Origin: Geobacteraceae bacterium
GTDB taxonomy: Bacteria; Desulfobacterota; Desulfuromonadia; Geobacterales; Geobacteraceae
Direction: 5' to 3'
NCBI GenBank assembly: GCA_028683555.1
Contig: JAQUHN010000018.1
Span: forward strand, 1 to 36,189
Length of the DNA: 36,189 nt
Shown: positions 1-8,942 of the stretch, one piece after another
Numbering within the stretch: position 1 is the first letter of the stretch
Layout: each line of letters opens with the position of its first letter
The notes under the pieces: model-generated
Seen by the model: the letters and a program-made list of their open reading frames with translations, nothing else
What the model was told of the DNA's origin: nothing
Database searches by the model: none
Made by a program: the position numbers and the translations under genes

Positions 1-60
1 GGTTAGGCCAAGGAAGACCAGCGGTATGAAGAGGAAAAATTCGATGGAGTTGAAATTCAT
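1..60 (-). CDS. MBOAT family O-acyltransferase (AlgI-like), N-terminal fragment
   Basis: Only the first 20 codons are in the window; the gene continues beyond position 1. The start ATG (60-58) overlaps the TGA stop of the upstream algJ-like gene as ATGA, which fixes the start. The visible peptide begins MNFNSIEFFLFIPLV, matching the usual N-terminus of AlgI/MBOAT membrane acyltransferases, a short hydrophilic stretch with an FNS/EF motif followed by the first membrane helix. AlgI-type proteins pass acetyl groups across the inner membrane to a periplasmic AlgJ/AlgX-type partner, and such a partner is the preceding gene. The family call rests on few residues and on that context. Confidence 0.7.
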   Translation of the reverse strand, partial: MNFNSIEFFLFIPLVFLGLT

Positions 61-1169
61 GGCTGACGGTACCGGACGGCTCCTGGCTTTTCTACCGCGG
101 TCTGCTTTCTCCTGTTCAGGTTGGCAATTTCACGGACGCATTCCTCCACCAGGACCATCTTTCCGACAGCGGTGTAGTGGGTGTCGCCGGCAAAATACAG
201 CGGACGCCGATCCTCTCGCCGGAAGCGCGCATAGACACTGTAAAGGTCTACGGCAGGGACGCCTCGCTCCCGCAATCTGCTCACCAATCGGGGAATGTAT
301 CGGTCATATGGTTTTACCTTGCCCAGGTAATCCCGGTACACGGAATACTTGTCCGGCACGACCACAAACAGCAGTTCGAGATTATACCGCTGGCGCAGGG
401 TCCGGGCCAGTTCGGCAACCCGGTCGGCGGCCCGGTCGAGTACCGGGTCGGGCTTGGGGCGGGCCGCGAAATCCAGATCGCGCTGATAGAAGAGCATATC
501 GGGGTTCAGCGAATAGGCTCCGATCGCCTTGTCGATGCTGCCGAACCAGTCAAAGCGAAGGTTCTTTACCCATTTGATTGCCGGATGAGTAGCGAGATTG
601 TTTTTGAAAAAGTACTCCACGTCGTTGTTCTTCAGCAGCTTGAAGGCAACGGCATTGAGGCTGTTCGCGGCGCTTCCGGCTGCTGAGGCGAAGGTGGAGG
701 TCCTTTCCAGAGAACTCCGCTCCACCGATTCCAGGATCAGGATCCGCCGCCGGTCCGGTTGGTAGCCGATTGCCTTCAGATAGGCCAGCGGGTAGCTGAA
801 CGGCTCGAAAAAATCACTGTCGGCAAGGTTGTGAACTGCGTAGCCGCTTTTTGTTGCCAACACCGTGGCGAAAAGGTTCGACTGCAGGGAACTGTTGAAA
901 AAAGAATCACCGAGAGTGAGGATCTCCGATTGCTCCAGCGGTGCTGTCGGGGCTTGCGGGAGTGCTTCAATGGACTCTCTGAAACGGTCCACTTCGCACA
1001 GGCGGTACAGGTCTCCCGAGACTAGGTCTGCCGATCCCTGTGCCATGAATTTCTTGCCGATGGCCGGAACTTTGCCGCACAGCACGACTGCCACGGCGCC
1101 CAGCATGATACAGGCCAGCAGGGTTTTCTGTAGCCAATTAAGCTGTTTTTCAAGGGATGGTTCGGTCAT
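57..1169 (-). CDS. AlgJ/AlgX-like SGNH-fold polysaccharide acetylation protein
   Basis: This 370-residue protein has one N-terminal membrane anchor (about residues 14-32) and then a periplasmic domain. It carries an SGNH block I, LTLGDSF (Ser89 the likely nucleophile), and a late AGDTHYTAVG block with Asp329 and His331 as the other catalytic residues. This pattern is typical of AlgJ/AlgX/DltD-type proteins that transfer acetyl groups to exported polysaccharide. It overlaps the upstream GT2 gene by 20 bases and the downstream MBOAT gene by 4, so the three are probably translationally coupled. The weak Shine-Dalgarno site fits coupling. The inferred role is O-acetylation of the fucose-containing polysaccharide made by this operon. 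Substrate and acetyl position cannot be read from sequence. Confidence 0.82.
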   Translation of the reverse strand: MTEPSLEKQLNWLQKTLLACIMLGAVAVVLCGKVPAIGKKFMAQGSADLVSGDLYRLCEVDRFRESIEALPQAPTAPLEQSEILTLGDSFFNSSLQSNLFATVLATKSGYAVHNLADSDFFEPFSYPLAYLKAIGYQPDRRRILILESVERSSLERTSTFASAAGSAANSLNAVAFKLLKNNDVEYFFKNNLATHPAIKWVKNLRFDWFGSIDKAIGAYSLNPDMLFYQRDLDFAARPKPDPVLDRAADRVAELARTLRQRYNLELLFVVVPDKYSVYRDYLGKVKPYDRYIPRLVSRLRERGVPAVDLYSVYARFRREDRRPLYFAGDTHYTAVGKMVLVEECVREIANLNRRKQTAVEKPGAVRYRQP

Positions 1170-2091
1170 GGTGTCGCATTTCTTTCCTCAGTTCCTTGGC
1201 AAGGAGCACGGAATAATTGAGCTGAAACAGAATGAATGCAACAATTCCGGACCCTGCATTGTTGAGGAACGCTTGTGCGAAAAAACGATCCAGAGCCGTA
1301 AGCACCTTTTCCGGCAGTATTGTCAGGGTTTGGGCAAGATTGCCGACAGTTGCCACAGCAAATGCCGCCGGATACAATCTGCGGAGCAGGAGATAGTTAG
1401 GAACGGCTTGTCGCATTTTCTCGAATGCCGTAGCCTTCGAAATCAGGCCAAGGTGCGAAGCGGTGTTTTCTATGTGCAGTATTTCCCCTTGCTTGGCCAG
1501 TCGGATACCCCACTCGATGTCTTCGTAGCCGTAGCCGATGAACTGTTCATTAAAAGGGACCGCCCGGTACACGCTCTTCCTGACCATGACATTGGAAGTT
1601 AGGATATGCCGCCACGGCATGGCGTTTCGAACCTCTGCTGACTTTACTTCCTTCTTATTTCCGAAATACTCGTAGTAATCATATTCCGTCCCCTGCAGGA
1701 TGCGGGTCTGGTAACTTCTGCCGCCGCAGATTACATCATGGTCATTCAAGTGGACGTGTTCCAGGTAATCCCGGATGAAACATTCCGAATCGGGCAGAAC
1801 ATCGCAATCCAGAAACAGGAAAAATTCCCCTTGTGCCTGCTCAGTCAGGATATTCCTCACTACGGAACGTCCGGTGTTTCGGTCGAGTCGGCTGTAGTGC
1901 AGGTAAGAATGCTGATTTTCCACAATGAATTTTTCGTTGTCGAGGAGAATATCCTCCGCGCTGGAGCAATCGTCCAAGACGATTATTTCCACCCTTGAGT
2001 CGAGGGAAAATCCGTTGATCTCGTCGAGGATTTTGCGCAGCAACAGGGTGATGTTCCAATTGTAGACGGGTATGAGAATCGATAGGTCCAT
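1150..2091 (-). CDS. Family 2 glycosyltransferase with galactosyltransferase-type C-terminal motif
   Basis: This 313-residue GT-A fold enzyme opens with SILIPVYNWN, has the nucleotide-binding VLDDCS region (about 38-43), a DCD metal motif at residues 95-97, and YGYEDIEWG at about 187-195. The last resembles the GYxxED acceptor/base motif of the Glyco_transf_7C and chondroitin-synthase type domain. A hydrophobic stretch near 265-300 may anchor it to the membrane. It should transfer a sugar from a nucleotide donor to the lipid-linked repeat unit on the cytoplasmic face. It starts 13 bases after the preceding GT2 gene and overlaps the algJ-like gene. Donor and acceptor are unknown. Confidence 0.85.
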   Translation of the reverse strand: MDLSILIPVYNWNITLLLRKILDEINGFSLDSRVEIIVLDDCSSAEDILLDNEKFIVENQHSYLHYSRLDRNTGRSVVRNILTEQAQGEFFLFLDCDVLPDSECFIRDYLEHVHLNDHDVICGGRSYQTRILQGTEYDYYEYFGNKKEVKSAEVRNAMPWRHILTSNVMVRKSVYRAVPFNEQFIGYGYEDIEWGIRLAKQGEILHIENTASHLGLISKATAFEKMRQAVPNYLLLRRLYPAAFAVATVGNLAQTLTILPEKVLTALDRFFAQAFLNNAGSGIVAFILFQLNYSVLLAKELRKEMRHHDRTIP

Positions 2092-2104
2092 AATTCAGGT
2101 TATG

Positions 2105-2875
2105 TCATTGGCGCAGTAGACGTTGCACGAACATTCGGTTGCGCCTCTTTTTTATCAGGTAATAGAGATAATGGAAGAAAAATCTGACCGGCTGGCCACA
2201 TAGAAAATCCTTTCTTATCGCCAGTTCCTCAGCGAAAGCTTTTTCGGTTTCCGCAGTTGAAAGACTTCCGCCGTGGAAGCGGAAGCAGGCCAGGGACTTG
2301 TCCACAGTGATCGGTGTGCCCATTGCTCCGAGACGTAGCCAGAGATCGTAATCCATCGCATATTTTCGGTTGATTGCAAAACTGCCCGCTTCGAGAAAGG
2401 CGGTGCGTCGGATGAAGGTAGCCGCATGGAGAATGAAGTTGCTCCGTATCAACTTGCGGTACGAATAGTTGCGTACCCGTATTTCCCTCAGGGATTTTCC
2501 CGCATCATCAACTATATATTCGCCGCCGGTGAGCCACAGGGCTTCGGGATGGCCGGCGAACTCTGTCGCAACCCGGGAGAGGACGGAAGCATCGGCGTAC
2601 CGGTCATCGGAATGGAGGTGGGCGATGACGTCGCCGGTGGCCAGCAACACGCCCTTGTTCATGGCGTCGGCGATCCCCCGGTCCGGTTCGGAAATCCAGC
2701 GGATGCGAGCATCCTTCCGAGCCCATTCCTTGATCGTGTCCAGAGTTCCGTCGGTTGAGCCGCCATCGACGATGATATATTCGAGATTGCGATAGTCCTG
2801 GGAAAGTACGCTGGAAATTGTTTCGTCCAGATACTCCCGGCTGTTCATGGTTATGGTGATGATGGAGAATCTCAT
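2105..2875 (-). CDS. Family 2 glycosyltransferase (WcaA-like)
   Basis: This 256-residue protein is almost entirely a GT-A catalytic domain. It starts FSIITITMN, has IIVDGGSTDGT at about 34-44 and the metal-binding HSDD at 88-91, followed by a region containing YDLWLRLG. This arrangement is common in short GT2 enzymes of O-antigen and exopolysaccharide clusters. Its ATG overlaps the TGA of the GT4 gene upstream (2872-2875), so the two are probably co-translated. It lacks the C-terminal membrane helices of synthase-type GT2 enzymes, so a soluble or peripheral transferase acting on undecaprenyl-linked sugars is the best reading. The sugar specificity is not deducible. Confidence 0.85.
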   Translation of the reverse strand: MRFSIITITMNSREYLDETISSVLSQDYRNLEYIIVDGGSTDGTLDTIKEWARKDARIRWISEPDRGIADAMNKGVLLATGDVIAHLHSDDRYADASVLSRVATEFAGHPEALWLTGGEYIVDDAGKSLREIRVRNYSYRKLIRSNFILHAATFIRRTAFLEAGSFAINRKYAMDYDLWLRLGAMGTPITVDKSLACFRFHGGSLSTAETEKAFAEELAIRKDFLCGQPVRFFFHYLYYLIKKRRNRMFVQRLLRQ

Positions 2876-4119
2876 GGCTCGGCAAGTTCCTCATAGAGTT
2901 CCGCATGGCGGCGGGCAATCCGTTCCAGGGCATACTGCGATACCACCTTGTTCCGCGCAGCATAACCCATGTCGGTGCGTTTTTCGTCATCCACCAGGAG
3001 GGATGCTATCCCTTTTGCCAGGTCATCGGTTTCGAACGGTCGGGCCAGCCAACCGGTCCGACCGTGTTCCACCAGATCGGGCAGCCCGCCGACCGCGAAG
3101 GCGACGGAGGGAGTGCCGCAGGCTGCCGCTTCCATGACGGTGTTGGGGAGGTTTTCCTGGGTGGATGGAGCAACGAAAATATCGGCCGAACAATAGAGGA
3201 GCGCTGTCGTCACATCATCGTGAACGTGGCCCAGGTAATGGCACTTCAGGCCGAAGTCCGGCGCTTGGTCAGGTTCCGTCGAGCCGAAAACCAGGACCTC
3301 CGCTTTTTCTCCCCATCCCTGGGCGGACAATTTTCGCAGAGCATCAGCCAGGTACTGAAACCCCTTGTTCGGGTCGCTTGCTGCATGGACTCCGCCAAAC
3401 ATGAGCAGTTTCCTGTCCCGCGGCAGCGAGAGGATGTCGCGGGCGGTACCCTTGTCGATGGGGCGGAACCGGTTCGTGTCGAGACCATTGGGGAGCACTT
3501 CGATGCGCTTCTGCCGGAACAGGGCGCTGGCTCCGGCACACTCCGCCAGCCAGCGGCTCGGTGCAATAACTGTCAGGTCGAGATTCTCCCAGGCCTTCCT
3601 TTTTCTGTTCCAGATCCGACGGGTCAAATCACTGTCCCGTGCAGAGCCGAGGGTTGGGCAGGCGCCGCAGGCCTCGCGATAACGCAGACAGTCGAAGGGC
3701 AGGTGGCATCCTCCGGTAAACGGCCAGGAATCGTGCAGGGTCCAGATCAAGGGACGGTTGAGCTTGGCCAGTGTTTCGATGCGCAGAAAACCGGCTGCGA
3801 CCCAATGGAGATGGACTATTTCCGGGCTCAGTTTCGTGATTTCCCGATTCAAGCGGTCCGGGAGCATGGCTGGAGAGAAGGTGATTCGCTGTCTCTGTGG
3901 ATACTGCCTGAGCGGGAGCGAGTCAAGCATCGGCCGGAAAGCCGACAGTGCCCGGCGCAAGGGGGTGGCCGGTTCGATAACGAACGGGTCGTCGCTCCCC
4001 TTCTCCTGGACCAGCATCCGTGAATCGATGCCGATGCGGCGCAATCCGGTATGCAGGCGGCGGGCGGCGATTGCGGCCCCGCCCCGGGTATCGAAGGTTG
4101 AAAGCATCAGTATCTTCAT
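2872..4119 (-). CDS. Family 4 glycosyltransferase
   Basis: This 415-residue GT-B fold protein begins MKILMLSTFDTRGGAAIAARRL, with the glycine-rich acceptor-side loop of GT4 enzymes. Its C-terminal donor domain contains STQENLPNTVMEAAACG, where Glu322 and Glu330 form the EX7E motif of retaining GT4 transferases. The pattern near 130-160, HDSWPFTGGCHL followed by a cysteine-rich CLRYREACGACP, is common in polysaccharide-cluster GT4 proteins that act on exported glycans. It begins 64 bases after the methyltransferase gene and overlaps the following GT2 by 4 bases. It probably adds a sugar, possibly L-fucose since the operon makes GDP-L-fucose, but the donor assignment is inference. Confidence 0.88.
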   Translation of the reverse strand: MKILMLSTFDTRGGAAIAARRLHTGLRRIGIDSRMLVQEKGSDDPFVIEPATPLRRALSAFRPMLDSLPLRQYPQRQRITFSPAMLPDRLNREITKLSPEIVHLHWVAAGFLRIETLAKLNRPLIWTLHDSWPFTGGCHLPFDCLRYREACGACPTLGSARDSDLTRRIWNRKRKAWENLDLTVIAPSRWLAECAGASALFRQKRIEVLPNGLDTNRFRPIDKGTARDILSLPRDRKLLMFGGVHAASDPNKGFQYLADALRKLSAQGWGEKAEVLVFGSTEPDQAPDFGLKCHYLGHVHDDVTTALLYCSADIFVAPSTQENLPNTVMEAAACGTPSVAFAVGGLPDLVEHGRTGWLARPFETDDLAKGIASLLVDDEKRTDMGYAARNKVVSQYALERIARRHAELYEELAEP

Positions 4120-4183
4120 GAAACCGGGAACCTCTTAATCAGGCAGGAAAATTTCTTTCCAGTTGGAGCGGATACAATCGCAA

Positions 4184-5593
4184 TCATGCCTTTTCCCTCA
4201 GTCTGCCGACGAACAGGATGCGGTTTTCTTCCAGCTGCTCTTCCAAGAGTAACTCGTATTGCCGGGCAAAATTCGACCGGAACCATTCGACGGTGTACCA
4301 GGAGGGTATCGGCGGTGCGTTCGTTCCATCATGCAGTCCCAGCGGCATGAACTCGATCATCACGTATTCCGAAGAGAAGGACGCAATGGTCCGCAGCACA
4401 TTTTCTATGTTCAGGCGGGCGGTCAGGAGGAGATGATGGGTTACTGCCAGCGCCAGCACCACCTGCGACCGAAGCCGGTCGGCAGGATGCTCGCGGGTAG
4501 GAGTCAACACCGGAAACATGAAGTCGAGCAGTACGGGAGTTATTCTTCCGTCTCGCTCCCGGGTGGTTCGGTACATGACGTCAACTGCAATTTCGTCGTA
4601 ATCGCTGCACACGACAGAGGCTTCCGGCAGCGCTTCTGCCAGCAGTGTTGAAAGGATTCCCTGGTTACCTGCCAGTTCCAGGATCGAGGACGGGTTGATG
4701 TTCCGCACCAGGGAAATGATTCTTTCAAAACGGGGGCTAGGGACGATGTTTCCCTGCCGGGAAAATTCGTCATGATAGCCGCCCCACATGGTTGCGAATT
4801 TTTTCAGGGAAAGTTTTTCAACCTTGCCCTGCCATGCCTGGAGATCGACCTTCATGCCGGGTAGAAGGTTTCGTGCCGCAAGGCTTCTGGCTAGATTCAT
4901 CAGCACGCCGTCGTCTTTTTTTCGCAAGGTTTCGGGTGACGACACCTTAAGCTTGAGAAAAAGCCGCGCCATCTTTTCCTGCCAGGCATGGTTCAAAATC
5001 CGGCAGAGGGGAAACCGGTAGAGCAGGTAGCTGACATGGGGCATCGCGGGGTTGCCCTGGAGCATTCTCCTGGCAATGAAGCCGTTGCCGTCTTTCCAGA
5101 TGCACAGGGGATAATAGTAGAAGCAGAGGAATTCCTCGAAGGCCAGCCAGCCCCTGAAGCCCTCGGCGACTTTCACGAAGCTTCCCAGGTCGACGAATCG
5201 GGGTGAAGTCCCCTCGAAAACAATATTGAAGCCGTGGCAGTCTTTGGTCTGGTACCCGTACTTGCTTGCCACCAGATTGGCCCTGAGCACGCTCAGCGCG
5301 GCGTCACGAAGCATGCTGAACGACCATTCATAGGGGTAGGTCACGGGGTGACAGCGTTTATGTTCGAGAACCATGCCGTACCCATCGAGGGTGTGTTCGG
5401 TGATCCGGGTTTCCGGCAGGATGCCGCTCTCCACGAGATCGCTGACCAGCCCACAGGTGAACAGTTCCCGCACCCTGTCTGAGGCATCCTCCCTGATCGC
5501 CCGAAAAATCCTGCCGTCCAGAAAAAAGACCCGGCCGTTGTCGTCAATTGATGAAAGGTCTGAGAATTCAATATCGTCTGGGTTTATGTTCAT
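4184..5593 (-). CDS. SAM-dependent methyltransferase with N-terminal kinase-like region
   Basis: The preferred start is the ATG at 5593, 10 bases after the flippase stop, giving 469 residues; a longer frame would overlap the flippase and has no support. The C-terminal part is a class I methyltransferase: ILELAGNQGILS at about 304-315 is the SAM-binding motif I, and CSDYD at 329-333 supplies the acidic residue that binds the SAM ribose. Residues 1-200 are different. DCHGFNIVF (Asp118, Asn123) followed by PRFVDLGS (Asp135) looks like the catalytic HxDxxxxN and Dx(G) elements of small-molecule kinases, with a changed context. NoeA-type nodulation methyltransferases have a comparable layout as I remember them. 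Its likely role is methylation, perhaps after phosphorylation, of a sugar in the repeat unit. Confidence 0.75.
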   Translation of the reverse strand: MNINPDDIEFSDLSSIDDNGRVFFLDGRIFRAIREDASDRVRELFTCGLVSDLVESGILPETRITEHTLDGYGMVLEHKRCHPVTYPYEWSFSMLRDAALSVLRANLVASKYGYQTKDCHGFNIVFEGTSPRFVDLGSFVKVAEGFRGWLAFEEFLCFYYYPLCIWKDGNGFIARRMLQGNPAMPHVSYLLYRFPLCRILNHAWQEKMARLFLKLKVSSPETLRKKDDGVLMNLARSLAARNLLPGMKVDLQAWQGKVEKLSLKKFATMWGGYHDEFSRQGNIVPSPRFERIISLVRNINPSSILELAGNQGILSTLLAEALPEASVVCSDYDEIAVDVMYRTTRERDGRITPVLLDFMFPVLTPTREHPADRLRSQVVLALAVTHHLLLTARLNIENVLRTIASFSSEYVMIEFMPLGLHDGTNAPPIPSWYTVEWFRSNFARQYELLLEEQLEENRILFVGRLREKA

Positions 5594-5603
5594 TGCGGAC
5601 CTG

Positions 5604-6944
5604 TTATCTGCGTGCCGGAATCCAGCCGTAGAGTGATTTGAGAAACATTTTGACCGAACCTGATGTGCTCCTGCTGAGGAAAGGGACAACCAGGGCACAC
5701 AACATCCAGGATATCAGCGAAGCGCTGGAAGCGCCTATACCCCCAAATGCCGGAATAAGCGCATAGTTGAGGATAATATTGAACAGCATGGTGAAAAAAG
5801 AAAGGACGGCGATAAACGTCTGCAGTCCTTCGATCATCAGCGACCTGGTGCGGATCGAAACATGAAAGACGAAAAGACCGGTCCAGATATGGATCGAAAG
5901 CATGTTTCCGGCCGCGGCGTAGCCTGATCCGTACAGCAGGGCAATGAGTGCCGGGGCGAGAAAGGTCAGGGGCAGGGCAAGGGACAGGCTGCAACCGCTC
6001 ATCAGGTTATAGGTCCGCTGCAGTTTTTCCTGGTAGCTTTGCTCGTTTTCCAGCCGTTCCTTCACCAGCGACGGCATGACCGAAGCGCCGACCACCATGG
6101 GAATGAAATACCAGAGTTCCGACAGCCTTGTTGCTGCCGAGTACAATCCCACTTCGGCGTTGCTGGAAAGATTGCCCAGCATGATTTTGTCAATCAGCAT
6201 GTTCACCAGCACGAAGGTGCTGGAAAAGATCAACGGCCAGCTGTCTTTCAGCAGCTTTTTGGCCAGGGAAAAATCTACCCTCCACGACAGGGGGGACTGG
6301 CCGTTCATCCGGTAGGCCACGACCAGACCGGCAGAACCGATCACCGTTTCCGCCAGGCCGGCCCAGGCGAAGGCGACCAGGGGGGCTGCCACCATGATCA
6401 GGACAACCTTGACGCCCGAGATCACCAGGTAGGCACAGTTCTTGGCGTATACGGTGTACTTCGAGCGCACCTTTGACTGAAACCAGAAATCGATCGTATC
6501 GAAGGCCTGAAAAACAGTGCCGATCGCGGTAATCCCCACCAGCCAGTGGGTCAGCCTGTCGTCGGGACGTACCTGAAGAATAATCAGGATCGTCACCAGC
6601 AGGGTGAGCAGACCGCCGACTCCCTTGAGCAGAAAGGCCGTGCCCAGGATGTCTTCCTTCCGGGAGGGGTCATGGACCAGGTCACGTATTACGATCCCTT
6701 CCAGGCCGAGGGTTGCCAGCGATGAAAACATTGCCACGAAGGCAACCGCATAATTGAGAATGCCAAACTGCGAGGGGCCGAGATAGCGGGCTATCCAGAC
6801 GCCGACCAGGAAGCCGACCGCCATGCGGAGCATCTTGTCGGACAGCAGCCAGCCGGTATTGCTGACGATATCCTGCAGGTCCTGACGGCCTTCAAGTTTT
6901 GCCCTGACAAACCCCGGCAGGTACGCAACCCAGTTCCGATTCAC
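5604..6944 (-). CDS. Wzx-like polysaccharide flippase (MOP superfamily)
   Basis: I place the start at the GTG at 6944, which overlaps the fcl stop as GTGA and has an AAGGAG site about 5 bases upstream; this gives 446 residues. The protein is strongly hydrophobic, with 12 or more likely membrane helices. It contains the family pattern [19 protein letters not shown] near the first two helices. It fits the polysaccharide transporter/RfbX group that moves undecaprenyl-linked repeat units from the cytoplasmic to the periplasmic leaflet. Its position between the GDP-fucose genes and the glycosyltransferases supports a Wzx/Wzy-dependent pathway. No Wzy polymerase or Wzz chain-length regulator is seen in the window, so those should lie elsewhere. 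Confidence 0.86.
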   Translation of the reverse strand: MNRNWVAYLPGFVRAKLEGRQDLQDIVSNTGWLLSDKMLRMAVGFLVGVWIARYLGPSQFGILNYAVAFVAMFSSLATLGLEGIVIRDLVHDPSRKEDILGTAFLLKGVGGLLTLLVTILIILQVRPDDRLTHWLVGITAIGTVFQAFDTIDFWFQSKVRSKYTVYAKNCAYLVISGVKVVLIMVAAPLVAFAWAGLAETVIGSAGLVVAYRMNGQSPLSWRVDFSLAKKLLKDSWPLIFSSTFVLVNMLIDKIMLGNLSSNAEVGLYSAATRLSELWYFIPMVVGASVMPSLVKERLENEQSYQEKLQRTYNLMSGCSLSLALPLTFLAPALIALLYGSGYAAAGNMLSIHIWTGLFVFHVSIRTRSLMIEGLQTFIAVLSFFTMLFNIILNYALIPAFGGIGASSASLISWMLCALVVPFLSRSTSGSVKMFLKSLYGWIPARR

Positions 6945-7900
6945 CTGTTCTCCTTGAACCACTGATAGGCGTCTCTGATTCCTTCTTCCAACCCTTTGCG
7001 GTGTTGCCAGCCGAGGGCATGGAGCTTTGAGACATCGCACAGTTTGCGGGGCGTGCCGTCCGGTTTTGAGGTGTCGAAGACCATTTCTCCTTCGAAGCCG
7101 ACAACCTTCCTGACGAGAAGGGCCAGTTCCCGGATCGTAACCTCCTCGCCGGAACCGATGTTTATCAAGGCGGGTGAGGAGTGAAGCGTGAGGAGTGAGG
7201 AGTAAACCTGATCAGGCAGATTCATGAGGAAGACACAGGCGTCGGCCAGGTCGTCCACGTGAAGGAACTCCCGGTAGGGGCTGCCGGTGCCCCAGATCGT
7301 AACCGTTTCCGCTGCAGATTCTTTTGCCTCGTGAAACTTCCTGATCAGCGCCGGCAGCACGTGGGATTTTTCCAGATCGAAGTTGTCGCCCGGACCGTAG
7401 AGGTTGGTCGGCATGGCGGCGAGGTAGCGGGTGCCGTACTGGTGATTGTAGGAACGGCACTGGGTGATCCCGGCAATCTTGGCCACGGCATACGGTTCGT
7501 TGGTTGGCTCCAGCGGGCCGGTGAGGAGGTATTCCTCCTTCAGCGGCTGGGGTGCCATTTTCGGGTAGATGCAGGAACTGCCGAGGAACAGTAGCCGCTT
7601 CACGCCGTTTTCGTAGGAGTTGTGGATGACGTTGCCCTGGATCATCAGGTTGTTGAAGATGAACTCCGCTGGATAGGTGCTGTTAGCGACGATTCCACCC
7701 ACCTTTGCGGCGGCCAGGAAAACGTACTCCGGCTTTTCCGAAGCGAAGAAGTCACGAACGGCAGCCTGGTTTTTCAAGTCGAGCTGGCTGCTGGTACGCA
7801 GGATGAGATTCTGGTAGCCCGCCAACCGGAGCTTGCGGACGATGGCAGACCCGACCAGACCACGATGTCCGGCAACGTAAATTGTTGCATTTTTATCCAT
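6941..7900 (-). CDS. fcl: GDP-L-fucose synthase (GDP-4-keto-6-deoxymannose 3,5-epimerase/4-reductase)
   Basis: This 319-residue short-chain dehydrogenase/reductase converts GDP-4-keto-6-deoxy-D-mannose to GDP-L-fucose using NADPH. It shows the Rossmann motif GHRGLVGS (11-18), GSSCIYP (108-113) and the catalytic YAVAK (Tyr137, Lys141). DASKPDG-like [11 protein letters not shown] near the C-terminus is a hallmark of the family. It overlaps gmd by 8 bases and the flippase by 4. Residues about 231-244 ([11 protein letters not shown]) are a low-complexity insert in a surface loop, encoded by a heptanucleotide tandem repeat described separately. The conserved protein resumes directly after it with [16 protein letters not shown], so the enzyme appears intact. 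Confidence 0.95.
   Translation of the reverse strand: MDKNATIYVAGHRGLVGSAIVRKLRLAGYQNLILRTSSQLDLKNQAAVRDFFASEKPEYVFLAAAKVGGIVANSTYPAEFIFNNLMIQGNVIHNSYENGVKRLLFLGSSCIYPKMAPQPLKEEYLLTGPLEPTNEPYAVAKIAGITQCRSYNHQYGTRYLAAMPTNLYGPGDNFDLEKSHVLPALIRKFHEAKESAAETVTIWGTGSPYREFLHVDDLADACVFLMNLPDQVYSSLLTLHSSPALINIGSGEEVTIRELALLVRKVVGFEGEMVFDTSKPDGTPRKLCDVSKLHALGWQHRKGLEEGIRDAYQWFKENR
7174..7201 (+). repeat. Heptanucleotide tandem repeat inside fcl
   Basis: Four consecutive 7-base units on the plus strand: GTGAGGA, GTGAAGC, GTGAGGA, GTGAGGA. They encode part of a variable loop of Fcl on the minus strand. The unit length is not a multiple of three, so gain or loss of a single unit would shift the reading frame of fcl. 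Confidence 0.9.
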
Positions 7901-8942
7901 TGGCCCGTTTCTCCCGTTCGGCCAGATGAAGGTCGGAATCGGTCATCATTGCCACCAGCGCATCCAGATCGGTCTTCGGGATCCAGCCCATCTTTGTCCG
8001 GGCTTTCGTGGCGTCGCCGAGGAGCAGGTCGACTTCGGCGGGACGGAAGTACTTGGGGTCCACTTCGATGACGATTTTGCCGGTCTTCGTGTTGATTCCC
8101 TTTTCGTGGACACCTTCTCCCTGCCATGCCAGGGGCATATCAAGCCGGGCAAACACCTTTTCGGCAAATTCACGGACTGAGCGGGTTTCGCCGGTAGCCA
8201 CCACGTAATCGTCCGGTTCGGCCTGCTGGAGCATCAGCCACATGGCTTCCACGTAATCGCCGGCAAAACCCCAGTCGCGCTTGGCGTCCAGATTTCCCAG
8301 ATACAGGCAGGACTGGAGCCCCAGCTTGATCCGGGCGGCGGCGCGGGTAATCTTTCTGGTGACGAAAGTCTCTCCGCGCCGGGGAGACTCATGGTTGAAG
8401 AGGATACCGTTACAGGTGAACATGCCGTAGCTTTCCCGGTAATTGACGGTGATGTAGTAGGCGTAGGCCTTGGCGCAGGCATAGGGGGAGCGTGGGTGGA
8501 AGGGGGTGGTCTCCTTCTGGGGTGTCTCCACCACTCTGCCGTACAGTTCCGATGAGGAAGCCTGGTAGAACCGGGTGTTGAGACCTGTTTCGCGGATTCC
8601 CTCGAGGATCCGTACCGCTCCGAGGGCATCCACCTCGCCGGTGTATTCGGGGACGTCGAACGAGACCTTGACGTGGCTCTGCGCTCCCAGGTTGTAAATC
8701 TCGTCGGGCCGTACATCTCGCAGCACCTTGTTGAGGGAGCTTGCGTCGTTAAGGTCGCCATAGTGGAGAATCATCTGGACATCCTCTTCGTGCGGGTCCT
8801 GGTAGATGTGATCGATCCTGCCAGTATTGAAAGAGGATGAACGGCGGATGATGCCGTGCACTTCGTAGCCCTTGGCCAGCAGCAGTTCCGCCAAGTACGA
8901 GCCGTCTTGGCCGGTTATTCCGGTGATCAGTGCTTTTTTCAT
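7893..8942 (-). CDS. gmd: GDP-mannose 4,6-dehydratase
   Basis: This 349-residue protein catalyses the first step from GDP-D-mannose to GDP-L-fucose (or GDP-rhamnose), giving GDP-4-keto-6-deoxymannose. It has the NADP-binding [12 protein letters not shown] motif (8-19), [13 protein letters not shown] (33-45) typical of GMDs, SSSELYG (129-135) and the catalytic YACAK (Tyr154, Lys158), followed by [17 protein letters not shown], a near-invariant GMD signature. It overlaps the regulator gene upstream as ATGA and fcl downstream by 8 bases. The gmd-fcl pairing points to GDP-L-fucose as the product. The length is normal and no key residue is missing. Confidence 0.97.
   Translation of the reverse strand: MKKALITGITGQDGSYLAELLLAKGYEVHGIIRRSSSFNTGRIDHIYQDPHEEDVQMILHYGDLNDASSLNKVLRDVRPDEIYNLGAQSHVKVSFDVPEYTGEVDALGAVRILEGIRETGLNTRFYQASSSELYGRVVETPQKETTPFHPRSPYACAKAYAYYITVNYRESYGMFTCNGILFNHESPRRGETFVTRKITRAAARIKLGLQSCLYLGNLDAKRDWGFAGDYVEAMWLMLQQAEPDDYVVATGETRSVREFAEKVFARLDMPLAWQGEGVHEKGINTKTGKIVIEVDPKYFRPAEVDLLLGDATKARTKMGWIPKTDLDALVAMMTDSDLHLAEREKRANG

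Noticed and set aside
2905-4023. Plus-strand open frame inside the GT4 gene
   Set aside because: A shadow of the GT4 coding sequence; the translated product has no domain character.
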